DNA of 60,624 nt from Candidatus Thiosymbion sp. (GTDB taxonomy: Bacteria > Pseudomonadota > Gammaproteobacteria > Chromatiales > Chromatiaceae), in contig JAHDND010000087.1 of NCBI GenBank assembly GCA_018435665.1, forward strand, positions 1 to 60,624, given 5' to 3'. A program made the position numbers and the translations under genes. The notes under the pieces were generated by a model. The model saw only the letters and a program-made list of their open reading frames with translations. It was not told where the DNA came from and made no database searches. Positions 47,870 to 57,083 of the stretch are shown in pieces (the first letter of the stretch is position 1; every line of letters begins with the position of its first letter).

Positions 47870-49108
47870 TCAGTTCCCCCACAAGGTCGAAAGCGGCGCC
47901 GCCCAGATACCGTCACCCAGCGGCAGGGTTTCAGCGCCATCGTAGAGCAGCACGCCTAGCCTGAACTGCTCACCCGCCAGGGTGGCTAACTTCCTCAGTC
48001 CGCGCAGATCATTCCCGTTGACCGTGGCGGCTGCCTTGACCTCGACGCCGACCAATTGCCCAGCCGCGTTTTCGACGATCACATCGACCTCATACTTGTC
48101 GGCATCCCGGTAATACATCAAGCGGTAATCGCCGTCGGCCGAGGTGCCGTGCTTGAGCAGTTCTCCGAACACGAAGGTCTCCAGCACCTTGCCGAACCGG
48201 GCGCGATCCCGTTGGATCTCATCGGCGGTCAAGTCGAGCAGGCTAGCCAACAAACCGGAATCGATGAATTGCAGCTTCGGCGTCTTGACGACCCGATTCA
48301 GGCGGTCGCGCGCCCAGACATCGATACGTTCGAGCAAGTACATCTGCTCAAAGACGCCGATGTACCGCGCGGCGGTCTTGCCATCCAGGCCCACCTGGCC
48401 ACCCAGTTGCGTGTAGTTGCACATTTGCCCAGCGGTCTGTGCCAAGGCACGCAGAAAACGCGGCAACTGATCGAGCTTTTCGATCCCGGAAAGGTCGCGG
48501 ACATCGCGCTGAATGAGGGCGTCGAGGTACTGCCGGGCCCAGGTCACCCGGCGCCTGCTCGTGGGACGAGCGACCGCCTCCGGGTACCCGCCGCGCAGTA
48601 CCCGATCGACCAGATCACCCCCAAACGTCGGTTCGCCCGGTTCGAGCAGGCAGCCCGCATACGCGGCATCGAGCCAGTTCGCCGCATGCCCTTCAATCTC
48701 GCTCTGGGACAAGGGCAGGAGGGACAAGGTCTCCATACGCCCCGCCAAAGAATCAGCCACGGTGGGTAGGGTCATCAGGTTGGCCGAGCCCGTCAGCAAA
48801 AACCTGCCTGGACGCCGGTCTTCGTCCACGCTCTTCTTGATGGCCAGCAGCAATTGGGGAGCACGCTGAATTTCGTCGATTACCGCTCGGTCCAGGCTGC
48901 GAATCATCCCAACCGGGTCCTCGCGCGCTGACAGAAATGTCAGCTCATCATCCAACGTCAGGTAACGCCGCCCGCCCGTCGCAAGCTGCCGAACGAGTGT
49001 CGTCTTTCCCGCCTGGCGAGGGCCAGCCAGCAAAACCACTGGCGTGTCTTCCAGCGCCTCGGCGATGCGCGACTCGATCTGGCGCGGGTAGAGGACAGGG
49101 GTATTCAT
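47870..49108 (-). CDS. AAA+ ATPase with DUF4143 nuclease-like domain
   Basis: A 412-residue protein of the AAA_14/DUF4143 family. The Walker A loop is GPRQAGKTT (residues 29-37), the Walker B region AVIDEIQRAPQLL and a sensor FLLTGSANLM. The C-terminal part has YEVDVIVE...GVEVKAAAT, the Asp and Glu-x-Lys arrangement of PD-(D/E)XK nuclease folds. Members are often found in genomic islands and proposed to be toxin-related or DNA-handling, but the role is not known. Standing alone beside phoR, it may be a mobile passenger gene. Confidence 0.88.
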   Translation of the reverse strand: MNTPVLYPRQIESRIAEALEDTPVVLLAGPRQAGKTTLVRQLATGGRRYLTLDDELTFLSAREDPVGMIRSLDRAVIDEIQRAPQLLLAIKKSVDEDRRPGRFLLTGSANLMTLPTVADSLAGRMETLSLLPLSQSEIEGHAANWLDAAYAGCLLEPGEPTFGGDLVDRVLRGGYPEAVARPTSRRRVTWARQYLDALIQRDVRDLSGIEKLDQLPRFLRALAQTAGQMCNYTQLGGQVGLDGKTAARYIGVFEQMYLLERIDVWARDRLNRVVKTPKLQFIDSGLLASLLDLTADEIQRDRARFGKVLETFVFGELLKHGTSADGDYRLMYYRDADKYEVDVIVENAAGQLVGVEVKAAATVNGNDLRGLRKLATLAGEQFRLGVLLYDGAETLPLGDGIWAAPLSTLWGN

Positions 49109-49470
49109 GCCGTGATAATAACGTAAATCCCGGAAGGAAGGCTCGTGAAATCCGGAATGTTGGGCCGTAAAATTCGGACAAAGCCGGCTGCTGACACCGG
49201 CTCCTGGCCTGGTCTGCAGGTGGTTTGCTTCCAGGGACCAAGCTTCGCTCCTACCCGCAAAACCACTTACGGCAGTCATCACGCTGGAAAGCAAAAGCCA
49301 CTTGCCACGGACACAGCTTTGTCATGGCAGCTTCATAAAATGCTGATGGGTTTCCAAATGGTCCCTCACAATCCCCGAGGACTCGCCCGCATGCCTACCG
49401 TGCCCAGCCTGACAGCCTCCCCTGCCATGACGTTGGCCTCCCATCCATTTTGGTCTCGCCATGACCCACC
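49109..49470. other. Intergenic region between the DUF4143 gene and phoR
   Basis: 362 bases. I see no convincing gene; a plus-strand frame at 49145-49525 gives an unlikely composition and overlaps phoR. phoB, which usually precedes phoR, is not here. Confidence 0.4.
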
Positions 49471-50844
49471 ATGGCGTTCCGCATCCTGCCCCCTTGTCCG
49501 GCGAACCGGGGTCTGGAAGCCTTGATCCCCCCTTCTCTGGCCTTTGAACTGGCCTATGCCCTGGGCTGCGTCGGGACCGGGCTTCTATATCACCTGGCCG
49601 GTGGCACCCTGGACCGTGCCCTGATCCTGGGTCTGGCGTGTTTCATCGCCCGCCATCTCTATTTGCTGGTCCGCTTGAGCCGGTTGATCGCCCGTGGTGG
49701 TCGTCTCACCTCGCCCTTCCCCCGAGGGGCCTGGGGCGATACTTTTCGCGCCCTTGATCGCTACCAGCAGGACGCGCGCCGCTGGCGCAAGCGCCAGGCG
49801 CGTTTCGCCCTGCGCTTTCGCGAGGCCGCCAATTCGGTCCCGGATGGTCTCATCATGCTGGACAAGGCCCAGCGGATCGATTGGGCGAACGGGGGTGCCG
49901 AGGTCCTGCTAAACCTGTCCTGGCCGCGAGACGCGGGCCGCCACATCGGCGAATTCCTTAGCCACCCGGACCTGGCGCCGCTAATCGAGGGGGCGGATTA
50001 TGGCCACTCCCTGGAGCTGACGCCGCCCCACAACCAGGCGATCAAGCTGTCACTGCGCATCTCCCCCTTTGGCGAGCGCAAAAGCCAACGCCTGGTCGTG
50101 GTGCGGGACATCACGGCCATCTATCACCTCAACATGATTCGGCGGGACTTCGTCGCCAACGCCTCCCATGAATTGCGCACCCCCCTTACCGTCATCGCCG
50201 GTTTCCTCGAAACGCTGGGCGATTCGCCTCTGACCCCCGTCGTCCACCGTCGCCCCATCGAATTGATGGTCAGCCAAACCAGACGCATGCGCTCCATTGT
50301 CGAGGACCTGCTGACCCTGTCCCGGTTGGAGATGGGCCTCCAGTCCGAGCACACCGAACCGGCCGATGTGCCCGCGGAAATCCTCGCCATCGTCCACGAG
50401 GCCGAGGCCTTGAGCGCCGGCCAGCACGCCATCGACCTGGACCTGGACCCGAATCTGCTCCTGGTCGGCAACCCGGTGGAATTGCGCAGCGCCTTTTCCA
50501 ACCTGGTCTTCAATGCCATTCAGCACACCCCCGACGGCAGCCGGGTGCACATCTCCTGGCGCGAGAAGGCGGGCCAACCGGTCTTCGCCGTCGAGGACGA
50601 TGGCGAGGGCATTGCCCAGGAGCACATCCCACGGCTGACGGAACGCTTCTACCGGGTCGACAAGGGCCGCTCCCGGGCCTCGGGCGGCACCGGCCTGGGC
50701 CTGGCCATCGTCATTCACGTGCTCAACCGCCACGATGCCCAACTGATCATCGCCAGCGATCCGGGCAAGGGCTCCACCTTTGCATGCCGCTTCCCGGGCC
50801 GCGGTGCCATCGTGAGGCATAAACCCCAGATACTGACCAGCTAG
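49471..50844 (+). CDS. phoR: Phosphate-regulon sensor histidine kinase PhoR
   Basis: A 457-residue inner-membrane kinase that phosphorylates PhoB when phosphate is low. It has two N-terminal TM helices, a short PAS domain (EAANSVPDGLIMLDKAQRIDWAN), the HisKA box FVANASHELRTPLTV with His-233, and the HATPase motifs NLVFNAIQHTPDG, VEDDGEGIA and GTGLGLAIV. Its PAS and overall length are those of PhoR. The pst operon is 6 kb away, on the opposite strand; phoB is not in the window, so PhoR is detached from its partner or sits next to it beyond an insertion. Confidence 0.93.
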   Translation: MAFRILPPCPANRGLEALIPPSLAFELAYALGCVGTGLLYHLAGGTLDRALILGLACFIARHLYLLVRLSRLIARGGRLTSPFPRGAWGDTFRALDRYQQDARRWRKRQARFALRFREAANSVPDGLIMLDKAQRIDWANGGAEVLLNLSWPRDAGRHIGEFLSHPDLAPLIEGADYGHSLELTPPHNQAIKLSLRISPFGERKSQRLVVVRDITAIYHLNMIRRDFVANASHELRTPLTVIAGFLETLGDSPLTPVVHRRPIELMVSQTRRMRSIVEDLLTLSRLEMGLQSEHTEPADVPAEILAIVHEAEALSAGQHAIDLDLDPNLLLVGNPVELRSAFSNLVFNAIQHTPDGSRVHISWREKAGQPVFAVEDDGEGIAQEHIPRLTERFYRVDKGRSRASGGTGLGLAIVIHVLNRHDAQLIIASDPGKGSTFACRFPGRGAIVRHKPQILTS

Positions 50845-50870
50845 CCAGTCGGATAGCGCCGGTCAGGACA

Positions 50871-50912
50871 ATCCATTTGGGGTTCCGCGCGGACCAGTTG
50901 GGGTTCCGCGCG
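50871..50912. repeat. Two-copy tandem repeat
   Basis: The 21-base unit CCATTTGGGGTTCCGCGCGG-A is followed directly by a copy with one change (CCAGTT for CCATTT). It lies just after phoR. It has no obvious function. Confidence 0.5.
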
Positions 50913-51103
50913 GAAGCTTCGCTTCCCTGAGGCCAGAAACCAGGACAAGAGAGCCAGGGTCATGGGACCAGAAGCCTGCCAGATGTCGCCCACATGACGT
51001 AGAAAGCTGTTTTTTCGAAAATTTATGCGTCTTGACCTAAGCGCGAAAATGGCTTCGTTTGGCAATCTGGCCCATTTTCAACCCTGGCCACTCCAGGCAG
51101 AGG

Positions 51104-51697
51104 TCAGACGGCGACGCCGCGGGCGCGCAACTGGTCGAGGATGATCGGATCGGTCCGGTTCTTGGATGTCGCGGCCTTCATGAAGACGACGAGGCGGTCG
51201 ATGTCACGCACGACCCCCATGAGATCGTCATTATCCGGAGTACTGGCATTGATCGAGGTGAAGGCCAGGTCCATCAAGAACTGGTCATGACGGGCGATGC
51301 CGATGGCATAGGCCACATAGCAGGCGAGACCGGGATAGCGGAAGTGGATGCGGACGGTAAAGCGACGCCAGGACTTCAGCCAACCCTCCCATTCGGTGTC
51401 GGAGACATCGCGGCGATCCGTCCGCAGGAAGAGGATGGTCTTGACGAATTCCTCCGGCCAATTCCAGGACGGGTCATTCCGTTCGGCGCGCAAGCGATCG
51501 ATGGCGCGGCCGTGATGGATTCTGCAGTGTTCGCAGTGATAATAGAGCGCGAGGGCGTAGGCGATGTATTCGCGCTCGATCTCATTCAAGACGAAGGGAT
51601 CGGACTCATCCGGTACCCCGGTAATGGCATGAGCATGAAGCTCATTCAGGACGTCGTTGAAGGGTTGGCCTTGAATGGGTTTGCGAGCTTTGATCAT
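51104..51697 (-). CDS. AhpD-like (carboxymuconolactone decarboxylase fold) protein
   Basis: A 197-residue helical protein with the AhpD redox signature: CEHC at residues 55-58 and His-62 (CxxCxxxH), with Glu residues in the preceding helix. Members reduce peroxides or act as thiol partners of peroxiredoxins; no such gene is adjacent. The sequence around it is not close to standard AhpD length or motifs beyond the core. The ATG at 51697 is preferred to an in-frame TTG; neither has a good ribosome site. Confidence 0.7.
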   Translation of the reverse strand: MIKARKPIQGQPFNDVLNELHAHAITGVPDESDPFVLNEIEREYIAYALALYYHCEHCRIHHGRAIDRLRAERNDPSWNWPEEFVKTILFLRTDRRDVSDTEWEGWLKSWRRFTVRIHFRYPGLACYVAYAIGIARHDQFLMDLAFTSINASTPDNDDLMGVVRDIDRLVVFMKAATSKNRTDPIILDQLRARGVAV

Positions 51698-51828
51698 CTG
51701 GTACAGCAATTGACAATCAGGGTTAACAATTGCTCATGATATTAAAAAATCATATCTTTTTCAACCTCAAGCCAATCCTAACACTTGATCAGCTACCTCA
51801 ACCTGGGCACACCGTGACAGGAATTTAA

Positions 51829-52014
51829 CTAGCGATCAATACGTTGTTCACTGTTGGCAGTCGAGTTTAACGCTACCGATGAGCGCATCTGATCTTGGTC
51901 ATTGGAATGCATTGACACCAGGGTAAAACCCGTGACCAAGAGAATCAGGGCAATCAAGCCTGCACCTACCATAGGTGAACCGATTTTCTGATTGCGTTTG
52001 ATATGAATGGACAT
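51829..52014 (-). CDS. Tiny single-TM membrane protein (1 of 2)
   Basis: A 61-residue peptide with one central TM helix (MVGAGLIALILLVTGFTLV) and short basic N- and polar C-tails. The ribosome site GAGGAAT is well spaced. It resembles the next upstream small gene in length, basic N-terminus and TM placement. Function unknown. Confidence 0.6.
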   Translation of the reverse strand: MSIHIKRNQKIGSPMVGAGLIALILLVTGFTLVSMHSNDQDQMRSSVALNSTANSEQRIDR

Positions 52015-52142
52015 GAAACTATTCCTCGCGGGGATTTGTGCAATCCTGAATTGGTATCAGGGGCTGGATCAGCCTTCCGTGGCATTAGGGAAATCGGCAG
52101 CGGAAGGATTGGGGGGCCGTAGGGGACCCCGAGCGCTAGCGA

Positions 52143-52337
52143 TCAGTCGCGCCCCGGAGAACTGACCGGATGCAGAGGCCCATGCGGGGATTCAATCCGC
52201 TGGGACAGGTCTTGTTCGGTGGTATCCGCGGCCATCGAGGCGACGATCAGGCCAACGCCAATCAGAATGATGGCCACCAGGCTGGCGATCAGCATGGCGA
52301 AGTCATGGGCGCGGGTGTGAATGCTAATGCGGTACAT
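52143..52337 (-). CDS. Tiny single-TM membrane protein (2 of 2)
   Basis: A 64-residue peptide with a basic N-terminus (ISIHTRAHD), one TM helix (MLIASLVAIILIGVGLIVAS) and an acidic, Pro-rich tail. GAGG lies five bases before the ATG. Likely a distant paralogue of its downstream neighbour, with SIH near the start in both. Function unknown. Confidence 0.6.
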   Translation of the reverse strand: MYRISIHTRAHDFAMLIASLVAIILIGVGLIVASMAADTTEQDLSQRIESPHGPLHPVSSPGRD

Positions 52338-52605
52338 GGAGACCTCATCTCGGGTTTAGGTGGATATCCCCCTTTCTGGTTCCATTTCTGACCAGGGCAG
52401 GAGAGCCACTTCTATTAGTTGTAATTACTTTACCCGGATGACATGACGTTAACGTGAAGGGAAAATAACCAGTTGATGACAGCATCATGAACGCTGAGAA
52501 CAACCGCTTCGCCAAGCAGTCAAGGTACCGCGCGCGGGTCTTGACCATGACGAACTTCCCAGAGGCGGATCGGGGCGAGGCGGGGAAGCCAGCCGCCGCC
52601 TGTAA

Positions 52606-52625
52606 CCCCTGGTAACCGTCAGGGG
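52606..52625 (-). terminator. Short hairpin after mgtE
   Basis: CCCCTG pairs with CAGGGG around an eight-base loop, 9 bases past the mgtE stop. No T-run follows, so the evidence is weak. Confidence 0.3.
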
Positions 52626-52633
52626 AGCCTGGC

Positions 52634-54064
52634 CTATCCGAGCAGAAAGACGCTAGCCAGCCCCAAAAAGATGAAGAACCCCCCGGAATCGGTCAGGGCG
52701 GTGATCAGCACCGAGGAGCCCAGGGCCGGGTCCTGGCCGAAGCGATGGCGAAGCATCGGGATCAGGACCCCCGCGGCGGCGGCGAGGAGCAGATTGAGGA
52801 GCATGGCGGCGGTCATGACCAGGCCAAGCTCCGGTTTGCCATAGAGCCACCAGGCCAGGAGACCCAGGAAGCCCCCCCAGAAGAGCCCGTTGATCAGGGC
52901 CACCCCCACCTCCTTGCGCAGCAGGCGGCGTGTGCCACCGCGGCCGACTTGGCCCGTGGCCAGGGCGCGGACGATCAGGGTGATGGTCTGGTTACCCGAG
53001 TTGCCGCCGATGCCGGCGACGATGGGCATCAGGGCCGCCAGCGCCACCAACTGGCCAATGGCATCCTCGAAATAGGCGATGACGCGGGAGGCGAGGATGG
53101 CCGTGGCCATGTTGACGGCCAGCCAGATCCAGCGATTGCGCACCGAGCCCCAGACTGGGGCGAAGATGTCCTCTTCTTCCTGGAGGCCGGCCTGCCCCAG
53201 GATCTCCTGGTCCGAACGGTCGCGGATGACGTCGACCATGTCGGCAACGGTGAGACGACCGATGAGCCGGCCCTGGCCGTCGACGACGGGGGCGGAGATC
53301 AGGTCGTAGCGCTCGAAGGCATGAGCCGCGTCCGTCACCTTTTCCTCGGGATGAAAGCGCGGCAGGGCGCCCGGGTCCATCGCCTCCCCCACCGTCCGCT
53401 CCGGGTCCCGGGTCAGCAGGGCCTCCAGGGTCAGCATGCCCAGTAGGCGTTCGTGCCGATCGATGACGAAGAGTTTGTCCGTATGGTCTGGTAGGGCCTT
53501 GCGCCGTCGCAGGTAGCGCAGCACCACCTCCAGACTGACCTCGTGGCGCAGGGTGACCATGTCGAAGTCCATGCATGCCCCGACCTGGTCCTCGGGATAG
53601 GACATGGCGGCGTGGACCTGGCGGCGGCTCTGATGGTCGAGGCCGTCGATAACCTCCCGCAGAATCTCAGGGGGCAGGTCAGGCGCCAGATCGGCGAGTT
53701 CGTCGGCGTCCAGGTGTTCGGCGGCGGCCAACAGCTCCTCAGGCTCCATGTCCTCGATGAGGGTCCCGCGCACGGCGTCCGAGACCTCGAGGAGGATGTC
53801 GCCATCCTGGTCGGCGCGGACCATCTCCCAGACCCGTAGCCGGTCCTCGATCGGCAGGGCCTCGAGGATGTAGGCGATGTCGGCGGGATGCAGGGCATCC
53901 AGTCGTTGCTGCAACTCGACGCGGTGTTGTTTGTGCAGCAGCCCCTCCACCAGCTCGTGACGCGGCATCGTCTGGCGGTGAACCAGGTTCTCCACCAGAC
54001 GCTGACGGGCCAGCAATTCCTGGACCTGCCGCAGATGCTCTTGCGGATCATTGGGTTGAGGCAT
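52634..54064 (-). CDS. mgtE: Magnesium transporter MgtE
   Basis: A 476-residue Mg2+ channel. The N-terminal helical domain (residues about 40-150, DALHPADIAYILEALP) is followed by paired CBS domains (KLFVIDRHERLLGMLTLEALL and APVVDGQGRLIGRLTVADMV) that sense Mg, and five TM helices with the ion-path sequence NSGNQTITLIVRALA and ALTDSGGFFIFLGLA. Full length and domain order are normal. Confidence 0.95.
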   Translation of the reverse strand: MPQPNDPQEHLRQVQELLARQRLVENLVHRQTMPRHELVEGLLHKQHRVELQQRLDALHPADIAYILEALPIEDRLRVWEMVRADQDGDILLEVSDAVRGTLIEDMEPEELLAAAEHLDADELADLAPDLPPEILREVIDGLDHQSRRQVHAAMSYPEDQVGACMDFDMVTLRHEVSLEVVLRYLRRRKALPDHTDKLFVIDRHERLLGMLTLEALLTRDPERTVGEAMDPGALPRFHPEEKVTDAAHAFERYDLISAPVVDGQGRLIGRLTVADMVDVIRDRSDQEILGQAGLQEEEDIFAPVWGSVRNRWIWLAVNMATAILASRVIAYFEDAIGQLVALAALMPIVAGIGGNSGNQTITLIVRALATGQVGRGGTRRLLRKEVGVALINGLFWGGFLGLLAWWLYGKPELGLVMTAAMLLNLLLAAAAGVLIPMLRHRFGQDPALGSSVLITALTDSGGFFIFLGLASVFLLG

Positions 54065-54275
54065 GGGGGGACTGGCTCTGCTGGCAGGACGGGGTGAGGC
54101 GCCACCCTGGGGTGGAGTGAAATCAAATTATCCCACGAGTAAATGAACCCCTCACCCTCGATTGAAACATGGGACGACCAGGGGATCTCAATCGCTGTCC
54201 GCCGAGACCAGGACCGGAAAATTAATCAACTATTAACTAACCGGCAAAGCCCAGGCAATGGGTTATCCCTATCGT

Positions 54276-54571
54276 TTAAATTCCGTCAACACCGAGGATA
54301 ACCCATGCGCAATGTTGGAGACGCGAACCCCTGGCCAGGGCGACCGCGTAATCCTGGTATTCGTCGCCGCAGGCATAGGCACGGGCGGGATTGATTGCCA
54401 GGGAGTTGCGGATGGCGCGGAAATAATCCAGCTTGGTCTTTTTCAAGGGGACATGGATGAAGAAGTCCAGTGCGTCGAGATCGATGGCGTGACGCCGGAA
54501 CAGTTTGGCCAGGGTGACTTGGGGTTCGTGGGCAATATTGCGGGTAATCAGGCCCACCCGCAGCCCCGTTT
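54276..54571 (-). pseudogene. Remnant of a HAD-superfamily hydrolase
   Basis: The frame encodes LRVGLITRNIAHEPQVTLAKLF, then LKKTKLDYFRAIRNSLAINPARAYACGDEYQDYAVALA. These are HAD motifs II (Thr), III (Lys) and IV (GDExxD). Motif I (DxDxT) is absent; just upstream in frame is a stop codon, and after motif IV the sequence loses its similarity, with some continuation in another frame. It looks like the decayed 3' part of a hydrolase gene, not a functional protein. Confidence 0.5.
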
Positions 54572-54622
54572 AGTCGGGCGCGGCAGGACCCGGTGAAGCC
54601 GGTGGAGGAGGACCCCATGGAA

Positions 54623-55276
54623 CTATTCCAGTTCGGGTATCTGACCCGTGGTGATGAATACCAGTTGTTCGGCGATGTTGAGGGCCCGGTCCGCGACCCG
54701 CTCGAAGTCGTGAGCCACCCAGAGGAGGCGGATCGCCACCTCGGCGTAGCCGGGGTCTTGCTGGATCAGGGCGACCGTGGCGCGGATGAGGTCCCGTTGC
54801 GCCACATCCACCTGGTCGTCCTGGGCCGCGAGGGCCAGGGCCTGTTGCGGGTCCTGGTCGCCATAGGCCTTCAGGATGCCCGTAAGCATCGCCAGGGCCT
54901 GTTCCGCCAGGTCCAGGGTTTGAAGCAGAGGCGCCGGAGGAATCTCCCGCCCGGCCATTTCTTCCACCAGTCGCGCCACGTCCTTGGCATGATCGGCCAT
55001 GCGCTCGAGTTCGGAGACCAATTCCAGGGTGGCGCCGATCTCACGGAAGTCGTCACCCGCCGGCTGATAGGCCGCCAGGGCTACCAGGGCCTGCTGTTCG
55101 GCCAGCCGGCGGAACTGGTTGATCTTGTTATCGTTAATGACGATCTCCCGGGCCAGTTCCAGGTTGCGGCCACGCAGGCAATCAATGGCCTGGCGCAGGG
55201 CGGCCACCACCATCTCCCCCATTCCCAGCAACCCCTCCCGCAAGGCCTCGCGTTTCTGTTGCACCAATAATTTCAT
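54623..55276 (-). CDS. PhoU-family phosphate regulator (copy 1)
   Basis: A 217-residue all-helical protein with the two three-helix bundles of PhoU and the metal-site motifs ELERMADHAKDVARLVEEMA and VAHDFERVADRALNIAEQ. It would help tie PhoR activity to Pst transport. The ATG at 55276 gives the typical N-terminus; the frame extends upstream to 55378, past the start of the neighbouring gene's coding end. It is last in the pst operon. Confidence 0.88.
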   Translation of the reverse strand: MKLLVQQKREALREGLLGMGEMVVAALRQAIDCLRGRNLELAREIVINDNKINQFRRLAEQQALVALAAYQPAGDDFREIGATLELVSELERMADHAKDVARLVEEMAGREIPPAPLLQTLDLAEQALAMLTGILKAYGDQDPQQALALAAQDDQVDVAQRDLIRATVALIQQDPGYAEVAIRLLWVAHDFERVADRALNIAEQLVFITTGQIPELE

Positions 55277-55374
55277 GACGTCGGAGACTCCCAAAATAGG
55301 TAAGTGATTGCCGGGCATGGCATGGCCAGACCCGTAAGAAGCGGCTCTCCCGCGGCGACTGGTCCGCCCGGCGC

Positions 55375-56130
55375 TCATTCCGGGCCTCCGCCAGGGGCCG
55401 AGGAGGATGATGCCTGGCTGAGGGTGGCGATCAGGATCTCCTTGTTGCGGTAACGCACGTCGGTACCCTTGGCGACGAAGATGACCTGTTCGGCCATGTT
55501 GGAGGCCTTGTCGCCAATAGTCACCAGGGCGCGCAGGGCAAACACCACGTCGATGACCTGCCCCAGGAGCGCGGCATCCTCGAAGACGAAGGTCATGAGA
55601 TGGCGCATGGCGGCGTCGAATTCTTCCTCCAGCTCGCCCTCCTCGCGAAAGACATCCAGGGCCCGGTCGACGTCAATGTCCGCCAGCGCCATCAGGGCCA
55701 GGTCCAGCAGGCGGCTGGCGATGCGATGCAGGCGCCGGACGTGGTGGAGGGTGCGCGGCACCGCGCCTCGTGCCTCCCGATCCTTGATGCGCAAGGCGCA
55801 CCAGGCGATCTGTTCCGCCTTGTCACCAGCCTGCTCCAGATAGCCGGTACACTTCGACAGGGCCATGACCAGTCGCAGGTCGATCGCCGCTGGCTGGCGC
55901 CGGGCGATGAGGTTGAAGATCGCCTCGTCGACGGCCATTTCCTGGCGGTCGACGTGGCGCTCACGGTCCACCACCTGCCGCGCCAGCGCGATTTCCCCCT
56001 CGGTAAGGGCGCCCGCGGCGGCATTGACCTGCTCGACCACCCGTCGGCCCATGGCCAGGACCTGGTCCCTGACCTGGCTCAGTTCCTGGTCGTAACGCTG
56101 AACGGTATGACCCTTGGCAATGTCTGGCAT
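55375..56130 (-). CDS. phoU: PhoU-family phosphate regulator (copy 2)
   Basis: A 251-residue PhoU with YDQELSQVRDQVLAMGRRVVEQ, a first motif KCTGYLEQAGDKAEQIAWCAL and a second LRALVTIGDKASNMAEQVIFV. It sits 27 bases after pstB, the normal place of phoU, so it is the more likely regulator of Pst and PhoR. The start is the ATG at 56130; a TTG five codons earlier is unlikely. Confidence 0.92.
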   Translation of the reverse strand: MPDIAKGHTVQRYDQELSQVRDQVLAMGRRVVEQVNAAAGALTEGEIALARQVVDRERHVDRQEMAVDEAIFNLIARRQPAAIDLRLVMALSKCTGYLEQAGDKAEQIAWCALRIKDREARGAVPRTLHHVRRLHRIASRLLDLALMALADIDVDRALDVFREEGELEEEFDAAMRHLMTFVFEDAALLGQVIDVVFALRALVTIGDKASNMAEQVIFVAKGTDVRYRNKEILIATLSQASSSSAPGGGPE

Positions 56131-56157
56131 AAGGTTGTGTCTCAATCTGGAAACGGA

Positions 56158-57021
<864 letters not shown>

Positions 57022-57083
57022 ACAGGGAACTCCTGAGTTCGGGGCGGGGCCGGGGGCAACCGGCATCTCACCGGAGAGGCGGC

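Noticed and set aside
49145..49525. 126-codon plus-strand frame before phoR
   Set aside because: Overlaps phoR, no ribosome site and an improbable amino acid mix.
52345..52548. 67-codon minus-strand frame upstream of the tiny membrane proteins
   Set aside because: No ribosome site, no hydrophobic pattern or family likeness; composition looks like non-coding DNA.
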